This document shows positions 1 through 13,769 of a stretch of DNA of 64,000 nt, one piece after another. The position numbers were made by a program, and so were the translations under genes. The notes beneath the pieces are model-generated. The model saw only the letters and a list, made by a program, of their open reading frames with translations, made no database searches and had not been told where the DNA came from. Numbering within the stretch: position 1 is the first letter of the stretch; each line of letters begins with the position of its first letter. The DNA comes from Mucidula mucida (taxonomy: Eukaryota > Basidiomycota > Agaricomycetes > Agaricales > Physalacriaceae), in assembly GCA_015501055.1 (NCBI GenBank), contig JADNYV010000040.1, positions 124,001 to 188,000 on the forward strand, given 5' to 3'.

Positions 1-110
1 CCTAGGGTTTACTTCATCACCCTACAGTAAACTTCCCGGCGGTGTTAGTAACGTGACAATGAGAATGAGGCGGACAGTGACCCAGCGGAGGCTAGGGTCG
101 TGGAAAAAAA

Positions 111-160
111 CCTCCGGGGGGGGTGGTCAAAAACCATTTTTTACCACCCCATCCCGGAGG
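111..160. repeat. Imperfect inverted repeat (hairpin)
   Basis: An arm beginning CCTCCGGG followed by a G-run, GTGGT and AAAAA is mirrored by TTTTT, ACCACCCC and CCCGGAGG. It would fold into a long stem of about 20 pairs with a very short loop. The surrounding 500 bp holds similar CCTAGG/AGCGGAGGCT words near positions 1-100 and 210-250. This looks like the end of a degraded mobile element. No coding region is attached, so the class cannot be named. Confidence 0.6.
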
Positions 161-914
161 CCCTGGTTTTTTACCGGTAAATTACCTGCTCAAAACTGAG
201 ATGTACTAAAACCTAGGTTTATTCCACAGCCCTAGCGGAGGCTGAGCAGTGAGCGCAGTTGCCAGTCCCAGGTAGGGTGGCGCAGTAAGGCACCTCTCGG
301 GGGTGCCATTAATACTGGCTCCTCAGACCGCTCTTTTTTTCAAACTGTCACTAACAGGTTGATACCAGCACTTGCAGATGTGGCGCAGCGGCGCGCCCCG
401 TGCCTCTTAGGTTCTTCAAACTCGAAGTCATCAGATGAGTTGGTACTGGCCTTGCCAGATTCAATACCGCTAAGGTTACTACTACTTCCTGACCTACGCA
501 ATGAGCAGTCCTAAGCCGGACCACTTAGTACTTATACTATGCAAAGATGGTCGCACAGCATTGTGGACATGGTTGCACGCAGATGTTCTGTAATGGTAAG
601 AATAAAGACAGAGCGTAAGTTATGATAATTTCATGGCCAAAAAGCGCGCACTACATTGAGTCAAGTCACAAGTTAATACCTCGGAGTGATAGGTCTAGCA
701 ACGCCTCCCCATCGCGCAGGAAAACAAAGAGTCGACACAGGATTCACAAGCATTTCCACCATAAATTTACGCCACACAAGCCATACGTCATTCAGCACGC
801 TGTGGAATTCTACACAGGGACGACAGACGATTGAGCCTCTGCGCAACCAAATTCAACAAAGTACATAAGTAACTATGTAGATCTAACACCAACTGCAGAC
901 AAAGATAACAATTA
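161..914. other. Region without a recognisable gene
   Basis: Only short open frames without recognisable domains or credible splice sites are present. Repeat-like words near 210-310 resemble those at the left edge. The right end would hold the 3' UTR of the helicase gene that ends at 915. Confidence 0.5.
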
Positions 915-3630
<2,716 letters not shown>

Positions 3631-3870
3631 GATAGGTGCGCTTGTTTATACGCGCTCGTGGTGGTCGGTGGTAGAGTTTGGTTGGCGCTGTCGAAAATGT
3701 GTCGTGGGAATTGATCTCTGCGGCATTTCGGCATTTTGGAGCGCGTCTCTTCCCCATTCAATTTCCCCAATTCTGTGTTTTTTGCTGGACTCTCTATTTC
3801 CACCTTCTCAGTCCTTGGCGGTATCTCTCTTTTCTCTTCTGTCTTTTACCATCACCACGAACAACTCAAG

Positions 3871-5172
3871 ATGTCTCATTTCTCGTCTACAACACGCAAT
3901 ATGATCCTGGCTCGATACGGTCGTTGTGCGCTTTGTTACGTGCTGCCTCCAGTACTCCACTACTACCACATCCTTGATAAAATCAACAAGCCAGGCTATC
4001 AGCAAGTCAATCAGTTCATACTCGAGAGCACGGACAACTTGAATGTCTAAACTTCTTAGTATGTCAACTGGCTGCTGATCGCGCCAGGATATAACAGAGA
4101 GGGTTCTACAAACGGCATCGCATGTGTGCCATTTTGTGGCCTTTGATGCGACGTACTGATATCGCGTAGTGTGTTCGACCTGCCACCTGTCGTATTTCAC
4201 AGGCCTCGAAACCGATGCTCCTCCAGCAGCAGCCTTTGCTCCCTGTCCAGAAATCATTCAATATCTCTTAGATTTTACAAACGATTTGGATGGAGAAAAT
4301 ATTGACCAGGTGTGTGTACTCTTAATATCAAGCTACACACACCCAAGAATCATAGCTTCTCGATGCCCTACGCTCAAACCCTGCGGAAACCGAAGCCGCC
4401 AAGAAAGCAAAACCCTTCATCGATTGTTATGAGTTGCACATCTCCGCAATCCCAGATGATTCGACCTACTATATCGTCACTCGATACCTTCCACCTCCCT
4501 ACAAATTGAACTCGACTGGCACCTCGTTCATCTCGGCTGAAAACGAAATCGTCGTTCCCGGCTCTACCATTCGTATATTTGACGCCAAGTCTATTTCGGA
4601 AGATCATTCCGCCACTTCTTTTGCCAACATTCATTTCTCTCCTCCCAGTCAGGTCAATGTTCATACGGACCTGTCTCGTCTGCTCTGGCGTCTGGAAGGG
4701 TGCTCTGCTGGTGCTTTCTTGATGTTCCTAGCCCAAGGTATCCTAAAGAACAACATCAAGCCCAAGTCAAAGTTACTCGAACGCTTATTGGATCGATTCA
4801 TGGTGGAGCTGACGAGCGTCGCGGATAAGGATCAATCAATCGATGATGTTGTGAAGGAACAACCACTTTCTCGACTTGGAGGTACGGAGATATTCGAGAT
4901 TGACCGTTCTGCTTGATCTAACACATCCTTTGAAGAGTATGTGTCACCCAAACCGGAATCGACGCCTTCTAATATTGTTTCTGACAATGAAATGGCAATG
5001 TGGCGCTTAGGGCCGAAGTTCTCCGCTAACGATGGTATTCGAATGAAAAGTGAAGTGACTCTGCCTAACCCGTGGCACCAATACCGTCCTAAAAATGTAT
5101 GTGTTTTCCTGCCTTTGGCGGTCCTCGCTAACTCCTTTCCTCCAGGTTGATTCTGTTCCATTGAGAGTGTAG
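3871..5172 (+). CDS. Unknown protein, intron-containing
   Basis: I do not recognise this protein. A coherent spliced reading exists from about 4202 to the stop at 5170-5172. The exon ending ENIDQ (4309) joins across an intron at about 4310-4352 to LLDALRSNPAETEAAKKAK, then a long exon with YYIVTRYLPPPYKL and LSRLLWRLEGCSAGAFLMF. An intron at about 4882-4935 leads to EYVSPKPESTPSNI, and a last intron at about 5099-5147 leads to the end DSVPLRV. The 5' exons are uncertain: the ATG at 3871 has a good context, but I cannot join it convincingly to the 4202 exon. No signal peptide or membrane segment is evident. It is divergent from PRP43, sharing an upstream region of about 240 bp. Confidence 0.5.
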
Positions 5173-6028
5173 ATTGCAGTGTGCTTCTATACTCATGTTC
5201 ATTGTAATTGCGGGCTTCGGTACAGAAGAAATGTAACCGCCACGGGATGCTGGGCCCAGAGGAATTTGTGAAATGATACCAAACTTCCGCACACTTGAGC
5301 CTATCGGACCTTTCACGAGCGCAATGTTACCATATATCACCGCGGTGCGCCCTTGTGATGTGCTCACAGATATCCGTTTTAGTCTAGTCTTCGTTCAACA
5401 CACTGGAAGACTTTTAGAGTAAGAGGGCATCTAAACTGACGAAAGCAGGGATATTACTTGCTTTCGCCCAGCTTTCCCCACATGGCCGCTGTTGACGGCA
5501 ACCTGAGAGTCTGGTTACCACATCCTGCACGATGACTGCACCGCGAGATACCTGGAGCAAGTTGTGGTTGCTCGCACCGAGTTGAAATACGCGGAAACGG
5601 GCGTGACAGCGAATCGCAGGCATGATGCGGCGAACGTGTTCGATGTAATCATCGACAATGCAATAAAGAATCCCGCAATAATGGCTAGACACGGCGTCAT
5701 GCAATGTGGTCAGGACGTTGTTGTAAGCGATACGGAAATTGAGAAAGGGATGTCATGGCGAGAATGCTCTGGATACTGCCTTGTTGACGCGGACGCACCG
5801 CGGACGTCAGCTACCATGCAAATCGGCCACGCTCCGAGAACGCGCGCTGTTCATCCCAAAAGGGCGTCGCCTGTTGACTCTGGTACGCAGCCTATGCGAG
5901 TTATGTATGTACCGATCTTGACAAGACACACTGGATATCGACAAGAGATGTACCATTCAGAAATAAACAAAGCTTTAACACAGCGCGATTACGACTAAAA
6001 CACTTCACGAACACTCGACCAACAATTT
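5173..6028. other. Region without a supported gene
   Basis: Minus-strand frames at about 5515-5700 (one starts MTPCLAIIAGFFIALSMI, signal-peptide-like) and 5128-5367 are open. They carry no known domain and do not join by good splice sites. The right end (about 5930-6028) is homologous to the 3' flank of the second YDM array (about 12180-12272) and marks the shared edge of the duplicated arrays. Confidence 0.4.
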
Positions 6029-6638
6029 TCACCCAATCCAGATACCTTTCTATTGAAGATGAGGACATAATAGAAAGGAAGAGCATGGAGAAGGCATACC
6101 GAAATTGAATAATAGGGATGGTAGTCCTTGACCCAACGAAACCTCAATTTCGTGGTGTCAAATTGCACGCCATCGTGATCTCGATGGCAACGAAGAAAGT
6201 GTGCCAAAATGGCCTTGTCTTTTCTCCGTCTCTTGTGCGAACGGTGCGTTCTTGGCATCTTCAAGCTGGGACTCGTCCGTGTAGTCGACGAAGCGTGTTG
6301 GCAGGAAGAATGATGTGACCGCGGCGTACGGCTCTGCTTCTCAGTCCTCATCCTCTTCCACGTCCTCGCCGTCATCTTCGTATAAGGCTAGACAACACCG
6401 ATCACCGTGAAAAAGCGAGTGCTATCAACAGAAAGAAACCCACGCTTGATTTGAGGAGCTTTGTGCTGTATGCACCAGCCTTTATATGTCCAGACAAGAT
6501 TCTCCATTGCAAGTGGCTCTTCTATTTTCGAGCGCAGTGCCGGCATTTGGGTGACCCTGCGATAAATGCCTGGCACGACATGTCATATCCCGAAAAGATA
6601 GCAAAGGTTGTTTTGCGAGTGTGGCGGAGTGATGCCAT
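6029..6638 (-). pseudogene. YDM family copy A, decayed
   Basis: First of five copies of an unknown family. The start MASLRHTRKTTFAIFSGYDM is followed by a one-base deletion near 6560 that moves the rest (RVTQMPALRSKIEEP) out of frame. Exon 2 after the intron at about 6388-6443 has an in-frame TGA where copy E has a TGG (Trp) codon, just before EAEPYAAVTSFF. An extra A breaks the frame again near 6216. The C-terminal block FDTTKLRFRWVKDYHPYY and a second 50-bp intron (GTATGCC..AATAG) are kept, giving the end KGIWIG. Its 5' flank (CTTTCTACCTTCACC before ATG) matches copies B and E. The three lesions make it a pseudogene unless they are sequence errors. Confidence 0.75.
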
Positions 6639-6876
6639 GGTGAAGGTAGAAAGTGCAATGTGGCTCATAGTACGAGTAATCCGGTTTACATGGGCGGCGA
6701 GTCGTTGCGACACCGCGGCGGTGATGCCAGAGGGTAAGTGAGCAGCTCATGCAAGTTAGGTCTGTATCAATACTAACAGGACAAACAATGTATATGGGTG
6801 ATAAGAGATAACATGTACGACAGATGAAGCTCTTACTCTGACGCGTCTCATTCCACCAACACTCAACCAACAAGTC

Positions 6877-7523
6877 TTATGCAATCCAGATACCCTTCTA
6901 CTGAAGATGAGTACGTATCAGAAACGAAGAGCATGGAGAAGGCATACCGAACGTATATAATACGGATGGTAGTCCTTGACCCAGCGGAACCTTATTTTCG
7001 TGGTGTCGAATTGCAAGCCACCGTGTTGAACGCAACGAAGAAAACTTGCCAAAATGGCCTTGTCCTTCTCTGTCTCTTTTGCGGACGGTGCCTTCTCGGC
7101 ATCTTCAAGCTGGGACTCGTCCGTGTAGTCGATGTAACGGGTTGGCACGAAGAATGATGTGACCGACGCAAACGCCTCGTCTCCTTCGTCGTCACCTTCG
7201 TTGTCCTCATCCTTGTCCTCATCCTTGTCCTCATCCTCGTCCTGATCCTCTTCGTCACCTTCGTATAGGACAACACAGATCATCGTAAAAAAGCGATTAC
7301 TGTACACAGAAGGAAACCCACTCATGACTTGAGGAGCCCTGTGCTGTTCGCGCCAGCTATCATATGCGTTGAAAAGACTCTCCACTGAACCATCTCCTAG
7401 CTCCGAGCGCAGTGCCGGCATTTGGGTGGCCATGTCGATGAAAGTCTGGCGCGACATGTCATATCCCGAGAATATAGCAAAGGTGGTTTTCAATGTTTTG
7501 CGAGCACGGCAACGTGGTGCCAT
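6877..7523 (-). CDS. YDM family copy B, open, with exonised intron
   Basis: Unknown function; the only copy with a fully open and plausible frame. The start MAPRCRARKTLKTTF at 7523 lies in the family's conserved context. Blocks in order: FAIFSGYDMSRQTFIDM, MPALRSEL, an acidic stretch of Asp/Glu/Lys repeats (DEDEDKDEDKDED), SVTSFFVPTRYIDYTDESQL, then FDTTKIRFRWVKDYHPYY. Where copies A, C, D and E have a GT..AG intron, copy B has lost five bases including the AG acceptor. The former intron (about 7268-7321, 54 nt) now reads in frame as coding sequence. Intron 2 (GTATGCC..CAGTAG) would give the end SKGIWIA with stop at 6877; read-through would stop at 6918. No signal peptide or membrane segment. 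It sits just downstream of the FunK1 kinase gene on the same strand. Confidence 0.7.
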
Positions 7524-7744
7524 GGTGAAGGTAGAAAGCAAAGTGCAGCGTCGCTCATAGGAGGATTTCTTCTCCCGAGCAACTGCTGTGAGCACTACAC
7601 TGACCGCCTCTTTCAGAACGATAAGTTGGCCAGTACGAAAAACAGAACCTTTTGGTTGTACAACGGGACGTATCTCAAGGCAGAGCGCATAGTATAGAGG
7701 GAAGACTGATAAATAATCCTCCATGCATCTTGAAGTACATGCGC

Positions 7745-10508
7745 TCATAAAAAATTACTAGATGAGATGGAAGAAAGAGAGATAGATATGTGAGAGAATA
7801 AAATCATGGAAATCTGCCTAAGCCTAAGCCCGATCGCCTCTTGCCTCTTCTTCTTCCAAACTTGGGTCTCCGCCGTCGGGGACGATGTCCCATTCGAGGT
7901 AGAGTCCGAGGCAGCGTCCTCGTCCTCATCTTCGTCTGGCCGAACAGGAGGTACATAGTCCTCATTGTCCTCACACGTCCGAGCCCTCTTGTTCGCACTC
8001 GGCCTCTCAGCGCGCTGCATTGCTCGGTGCTTTGCCTCCCGCAGACTGTCGCTGAGCGGCCGCGCTGCATCACTTTTGTCCTTCATCTGCTCGTGCACGT
8101 CCATAAGATAAATGTGGATGGCTTGATAAAACTTGTGCAGGAACACTTTGCGGTCCCAGTGCGTCGCCTGTGGCGACTCTGCCAGAAGTGGCTGTGACGA
8201 TTCCACAATCCGATAAGCAGAGGATAGACTTTGAAAGGCTTGTAAGGCTTTGGGTAGCTTGGAATCTACGCCATGCACCGCCGTGAGAGCGTCAACGACG
8301 TCGTGATACGCACACTTGCGGATCGTGCAATGCTCCACGAGGTGTGAACGCTCACTCGAGACATCAAGGGAACCATTGAACAGCATATGATTGAGGGCTA
8401 AGATGGCAGCGGAGTGCTGTTCGATCTGCGCCGCAGTGAAAGCTTCAGGGAGCGTATCCAATAAGAACCAGAGATAAATCCAGATGACGGACTCGAGGTC
8501 ATGGAGAAAGTTGAACTTGAACCATGGAATAGGTGTGGGAGGCGGTGCCTCCCCAGGGAAGATGAACGTTGTAACGGGTGAAGGATTATGATCGAACAAA
8601 TGTTTCCCGAGCTGGTATTCCACAGCCATAAATCCCGGGGTGCCCTAACACACTCCGTGAGTGACGTCAAAATTCATGGCAGGAGAGAACTTACCGTGAG
8701 CGGGGCGGCGCCATGGCCCGGGCAGCATACGGGCGGGCGTATTCGAGGTCAGAAATCTTCGTTTGACCATTGAAAATGAGGCAATTCCCTGGGCTGATAT
8801 CGCGATGGACAAATCCTGCTAAGCGCATGTATGCTAGGCCTGCAGAAAAATTCCGTCAGTTTTCTGGTCAAGGACAAGATGGTCGAACGTTACCGTAGAC
8901 GAGCTGTGCAAGTCCCTTCGTAAAGTCGGCGTAGGAGAGAACCTTGTAGAGAGTGCGGCAGACCTCCTTGAATACAATGCGTCGATGCGTCCTTCTCTTG
9001 TGCGGATATGCGGCTCTCTTGGCCCTCTTGAGCTGAGGCGTATAACCGTCGACTTCTCCTCGCAGAGTGCCCTCAACTGTAGCCTCCATCGCAAACTTGT
9101 CCTCTGCCTCAGTGTAGGAGAACTCGACATAACCTTCCGGCGGCTCCTTCGCCTCATCCGGCTGGCCATTTATTGTGACCACCGAGTCTGAGACGATCGT
9201 CATGAAGTAGTGCTTTGCATCCTCCTCCAAAGAGGAGCCTGGCTGTAACGGAGGAGGACGCTCGCTGTCCGCGACAGTGCCATCTGCGTCCAATTGCCGA
9301 AGGGCTGCGAAGATCACGTTGTAAATGTGCGACTCCGGTGTGGCGTCAAAGTACAGCCAAACGTCCTTCAAAACCTTGTGTGTACCGATGGACTGAAATT
9401 TGGAGTCGAGCTCTACGACTTCCCATACCCGTGTGGCTCGAGTAACGATGTCGAGGTTCATTTCGTAGATGACTCCGGTGGTCTGGTACACTTTGTCGCC
9501 GATGGTGAAGCGATACTGAATGTTCGAGTCCTCGCCGACTCGAACGCGCTTGACTGTGGGATCGTATCCAAGATCTTCAAGGGGGGCAAAGGTCATGAAG
9601 ATGACAAAACGAATGAAGAGCCCAGGATTCTGAAATAGCTGTAAGAGAGCGAACAATAGGCGTAGACAATTCAACTCACCGCGTGGTAATCGAATGCAGC
9701 AGATACAGCAATATGCGATCTCGAAAAGTACCAGAACCGCATCAAATGGTCCTCGATGGTGAATGCAATCACAGAGCGCCGACACGGGTCAGCGTAAAGA
9801 ATATGACCGACGGCTCCGAGCACTTTGCTTTCGTTCTAATAAAGCACGTTAGAACTGAGTCTTGAGACTAAGACAAAAAAAAAAACATACATCTATCCGA
9901 AGCTCGGTGGTCGAGCGAGTCTTGAACTCAGCAGGACCGACAGCTGCCGACGTCGGAACATGATTGGGATCGATGTCTGTCAAGGTGCCATCTCCTTTGC
10001 TATCCTCCTTAAGGAGGATGAATCGGGCATCCGTCTTCATAGATCCCCCACGAACTTCGGAAGCCGTTGTATGGTTCGGTCGACAGATGAGACGAGTCGT
10101 GCGTTGCTGGAGCTTGGGATGCTGCTCCGTCTTGTCCCATGTTCCACAATGTTTGTGGATCTTCTCTGCAATGCCCTCCAGTCCCTTGAAAACCGCATCT
10201 TCATTAGGGCCTATAACATTTGTTGCGGTCCAGCCATTGCGGCTCAAAATGTCTTCTGCCTTGAGCTCTGTCGCAACGTGAGAGACTAGGTCGTCGGTGT
10301 CTGGCTGAGAATGCAGGAGATTGGTGTAGTGGGCAAGGAATGTTTCAGCGGGGACTTCAACAGTGCGTCCAGTCGTGGATTCCTTGAGATAAAGTCGCTG
10401 CTCCTCGAGCTTCCTCGTGGCGGCTCCTTGGTGGGTCATCGGGGTCGACCTGCGCGGTGTCAATAATAATCTGGCGGGCGCGGTCTGATGCTGTGCTCGT
10501 GTCGCCAT
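7745..10508 (-). CDS. FunK1-type fungal protein kinase
   Basis: Protein kinase-like enzyme of the FunK1 family expanded in Agaricomycetes; substrates unknown. The N-terminal region (LEEQRLYLKESTTGRTVEVP, VFKGLEGIAEKIHKHCG) and the middle block with AFTIEDHLMRFWYFSRSHIA and LEDLGYDPTVKRV follow the family pattern. The catalytic loop reads GFVHRDISPGNCLIFNG, and the usual DFG is replaced by DLE in KISDLEYARPY, as in the family. GTPGFMAVEYQ is the activation-segment end, then FLHDLESVIWIYLWFLL. The C-terminus is acidic and basic (RPSANKRARTCEDNEDYVPP). Introns are seen at about 9837-9890 (donor GTATG plus a T-run), 9636-9680, 8830-8890 and 8645-8690. The start MATRAQHQTAPARL is the first ATG of the open frame. 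It lies between the two YDM arrays. Confidence 0.88.
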
Positions 10509-11694
10509 GATGAGAGCGTAGTTGGAAGAAATAAAGGGGAACTCACGCTTTTATACCGCGACGACGCGTCTCTTTGTTCGCGTCGTGACTGTTGTGGACA
10601 AGTTCAGATGATCGAAGTTGTCACAATGGAATGCCAGTCACAGTTCCCCGATTTGGACCCTTTTGCCGCATTCGGTCTGTGGACGTGGACTCGAGGTGTG
10701 GACGTATTGTACGGTGTAGAGTCCTAGTGGGTCATCTTGCTCTGTTATCCCCGAGTGAACAATGGGCGCAACGAATAACCACTCGTTCATGTAAACAATG
10801 ACATACGTACGATTGGACCACTGCACGAGCTTGCACGAGGCCCATCTAGCATGGATCTCTACAGTACATGAACGGATCTCAAAATGAATCAGTCCAACAA
10901 TGAAGCCTCAGCTCTCAGACCCACCTGGCGGTACAATAATGAGAGACATAACATCCTACAGTTCTCCTTATAACAATCGCTTGAACTCTGCCAATGTCAG
11001 TCCTTGACCCCTTGTCAACATTTGGAAGGATCATTCCCGTATATTCACCGACCACGCGTGCGATGGAAAGTCGCGCCACCAGTTTACCAGAGCGTAGACC
11101 AGCTGCTTCCCGACGCTTGAGATCGACATATGCAGTGGACCTCACTCTATGGATCTCAGGAGATACTTTTGACGCGCTGTATTTCTGTCAAGTTGCGTCA
11201 CACTAGTTTTTTTTATTACTCCACCGCAAATAACAATACGGATTTACCGTGAGACTGGCTTTGAAGCGCTTCAAGCACTTCATTTCTCCTGAACAATATT
11301 TCCGTACTCATTAAAGCCCAGCAGAAGAGGAGGTCGAAGATCATGCTTCCAGTGCTCCTTCTCACTACCTGGGCAAAGTTACACGGGTCATTAAACGTGT
11401 GCATGCTTACAGCAGAGTCAGCTATGTACTTCTGTCGTTGTCATATGTCAACCTTCCTTTCCCAGCCTGAATGAAGATGCACGATATGGGCGACGAAGCC
11501 CCCGCCGTTGAGGTCCAGGAGAGTTGGCCACGTGGATAAAAGACTATTCAACTCACTTCCAGCGGCACACGTTGACTCTGAACTGTGGCATTCTTTTCTC
11601 TTCTGAAGTGATTGTTGACCGTCACCGGTCACCCCTCGTCCGTGCGTGAGAATATATCATTATGTACCGGCAATCAAGGATCCTTCGTCTTACC
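10509..11694. other. Region without a supported gene
   Basis: The first 300 bp are the FunK1 promoter side. Minus-strand frames at about 10915-11145, 11216-11404 and 11441-11632 are open but carry no recognisable domain, and I could not join them with convincing splice sites. They could be a degraded gene. Confidence 0.4.
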
Positions 11695-12190
11695 ATGACC
11701 ACGACGCGTGAAGCGAGGTTCATGAACCTCAACCCACCCATTACGGATGCGATGGTGTAGCATCTCCTAGACCTAAATATCCCCCCTGGCAATTTTCTCG
11801 ACAGTCACATTGACGAGAATCTCGTTTTGAGGCGCGTTGTGATACATCATCCTCTGCTAACAGCGCTAGCAAACGTTGTCGATGCAACACTTGGTGGTTT
11901 CTCTAAACACCACCTGATACCAGATGTCTTTTTTGGGCGGCCCCACTGGCAGGACTGGTATCAGATTGGCTTAAGTATGGTCTGAGCACCGGGAAAGTTC
12001 TTCAAAGGAGAAAACAAGGGAGAAAGGGAGGATTCCGTACCTGCAATGACATTCTGTTTTTGGGGCTCTACAACGGTGCAGACGGATCGAGAGGTCTGGA
12101 ATCAAGTCGATCTCAAGACTAGAGGGTCCAACTTCATACTCATGGGTCCGATTTGGAATTGGGACTTCAACCTCTCACACAAGAGACCCG
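11695..12190 (+). pseudogene. Possible decayed reading frame with two in-frame stops
   Basis: One frame reads from the ATG at 11695 for about 165 codons, interrupted only by TAG at 11758-11760 and TGA at 11983-11985. Between the stops it gives protein-like sequence such as HLLDLNIPPGNFLDSHIDEN and VFFGRPHWQDWYQIG. After the second stop it gives TFCFWGSTTVQTDREVW. Simple introns do not remove the stops in phase. Family unknown. It abuts the 3' flank of the second YDM array. Confidence 0.35.
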
Positions 12191-12272
12191 TACTATTGAA
12201 AAATAGACAAAGCTCTTACACAACGCGATTATCACTAGTCTCATGCCATTACTATCACTCGACCAGAACTTC

Positions 12273-12876
12273 TTACCCAGACCAGGTACCATCCTATTGA
12301 AAATGAGTACATAATGGAAATGAAGAGCGTGGAGAAGGCATACCGCTAATGAATAATAGGGATGGTAGTCCCGGACCCAGCGAAACCTCAATTTCGTGGT
12401 GTCCAATTGAAAGCCACCGTGATCGTGAACGCAATGAACCCAGTTTGCCAAAGCGGCCTGGTCCTTCTCCGTCTCTTGCGCGAATGGTGCGTTCTCGCCA
12501 TCTTCAAGCTGAGATTCATCCGTGTAGTCGATATGACGGGTTGGCATGAAGAATGATGTGACCGCCGAGTAAGCCCCCTTTGGCTTGAAGTCCTCGTCAT
12601 TACCTTCGTACAAGGCTGGAAAACAAACATTACAACTTGAATGGCAAAAAAGAGATTGCGATACACAGAAAGGAACATACGCATAATGAGGTTAGCTCTG
12701 TGCTGTGTGCGCCAGCGTCCATATGCGCGGACGAGTTTCTCCACTGAATGTGGCTCTCTCAGTTGCGAGCTCAGTACCGGCATGTGGGTCACCATGTCAG
12801 TGAATGCCTGGTGTGACATGTCATATCCCGAGAAAATAGCAAACTCTGTCTTGTGAGCGCGTCGACGTGGTGCAAT
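12273..12876 (-). CDS. YDM family copy C, start lost, fused behind copy D
   Basis: Same domain as copies A, B, D and E: RAHKTEFAIFSGYDMSHQAF, then LVRAYGRWRTQHRANLIM. A 65-bp intron with a canonical GTATGT donor (about 12616-12680) follows, then PLYEGNDEDFKPKGAYSAVT, IDYTDESQLEDGENAPFA and LDTTKLRFRWVRDYHPYYS. The 3' intron gives the end ADGTWSG with TAA at 12273-12275. The family start ATGGCACCACG has become ATTGCACCACG, so there is no ATG here. Instead, the last exon of copy D (TGTWIAPRRRAHKTEF) runs straight into this domain in frame. Copies D and C may therefore form one two-domain gene, or C may be dead. Confidence 0.6.
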
Positions 12877-13490
12877 CCATGTACCGGTCTATTGCACATG
12901 AATGAGTACGTAGTAAAGGGAAGCGCGTAGAGAGGGCATACCGAGATTGAATAGTGCGGATGGTAGCCCGAATCCAGCGAAACCTCAATTTCGTGGCGTC
13001 CAATTGCAAGCCACCGTGATCTTCAACGCAACGAACAAAGTTTGCCAAAGCAGTCTTGTCTCTTTCCGTCTCTTGTGCGAAAGGTGCGTTCTCGGCATCT
13101 TCAAGCTGAGATTCATCCGTGTAGTCGATGTAACGGGTTGGCGCAAAGAACGATGTCACCGCCGAGTATGTCCCCTTGGGCAACTTGTCCTCGCCGTCGT
13201 TACCTTCGTATAAGGCTGGACAACAAAGATCACCAAAAACAGAGATTGTGATACGCCGAAAGGAACCCACGCATAATGAGGTTAGCTCTGTGCTGTCCGC
13301 GCCAGCGGTCATATGCGCGAACAAGTTTCTCCATTGAATATGGCTCTCTCAATTGCGAGCTCAGTGTCGGCATTTGGGTGACCATGTCAATGAAAGCCTG
13401 GCGAGACATGTCATATCCTGAGAATATGGCAAACTCTGTTTTACGAGCGCGCTTGAACGTGGTGCCATGGCGGTGCAGAATCATGTCCAT
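12877..13490 (-). CDS. YDM family copy D (N-terminal half of a D-C tandem)
   Basis: The start at 13490 (MDMILHRHGTTFKRARKTEF) is used because the family ATG is two bases out of frame. The domain follows: FAIFSGYDMSRQAFIDM, MPTLSSQLREPYSMEKLVRA, an intron with a GTGGGT donor, LYEGNDGEDKLPKGTYSAVT, IDYTDESQLEDAENAPFA, LDATKLRFRWI. A base is missing just after FRW relative to the other copies (GCTACCATCC for GACTACCATCC), so the end of this exon shifts frame. The conserved second intron (about 12889-12941) then leads into copy C. If the missing base is a sequence error, D and C read as one two-domain protein. Confidence 0.55.
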
Positions 13491-13769
13491 AAAAGGTATT
13501 CACCGCCAAGTTGTCGATCGCTCGGGAACATGTGATGTTCATTGTTCACGGAAGCGAATTAGATGCATAGTGCGGGGAACGTGACTGAGAATTGGTCGAT
13601 GAGCGTTTTCCGTTATTGTTTATACCGAAGCTTGACATGAATTGCCAGCGTATATTGCAAATGAGGAAATCATGTCGGAGTAACGCCACATCGAATACTT
13701 ATACGTGGGAATTGACTGTGTCAGAACAAGTTGGTCGGAGTTGGCGAAGAATGACCCGTTCTGGCCGCC

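Noticed and set aside
3808..4257. 149-codon minus-strand frame upstream of PRP43
   Set aside because: It overlaps the 5' region of the plus-strand gene, has no domain, and covers the divergent promoter; probably chance.
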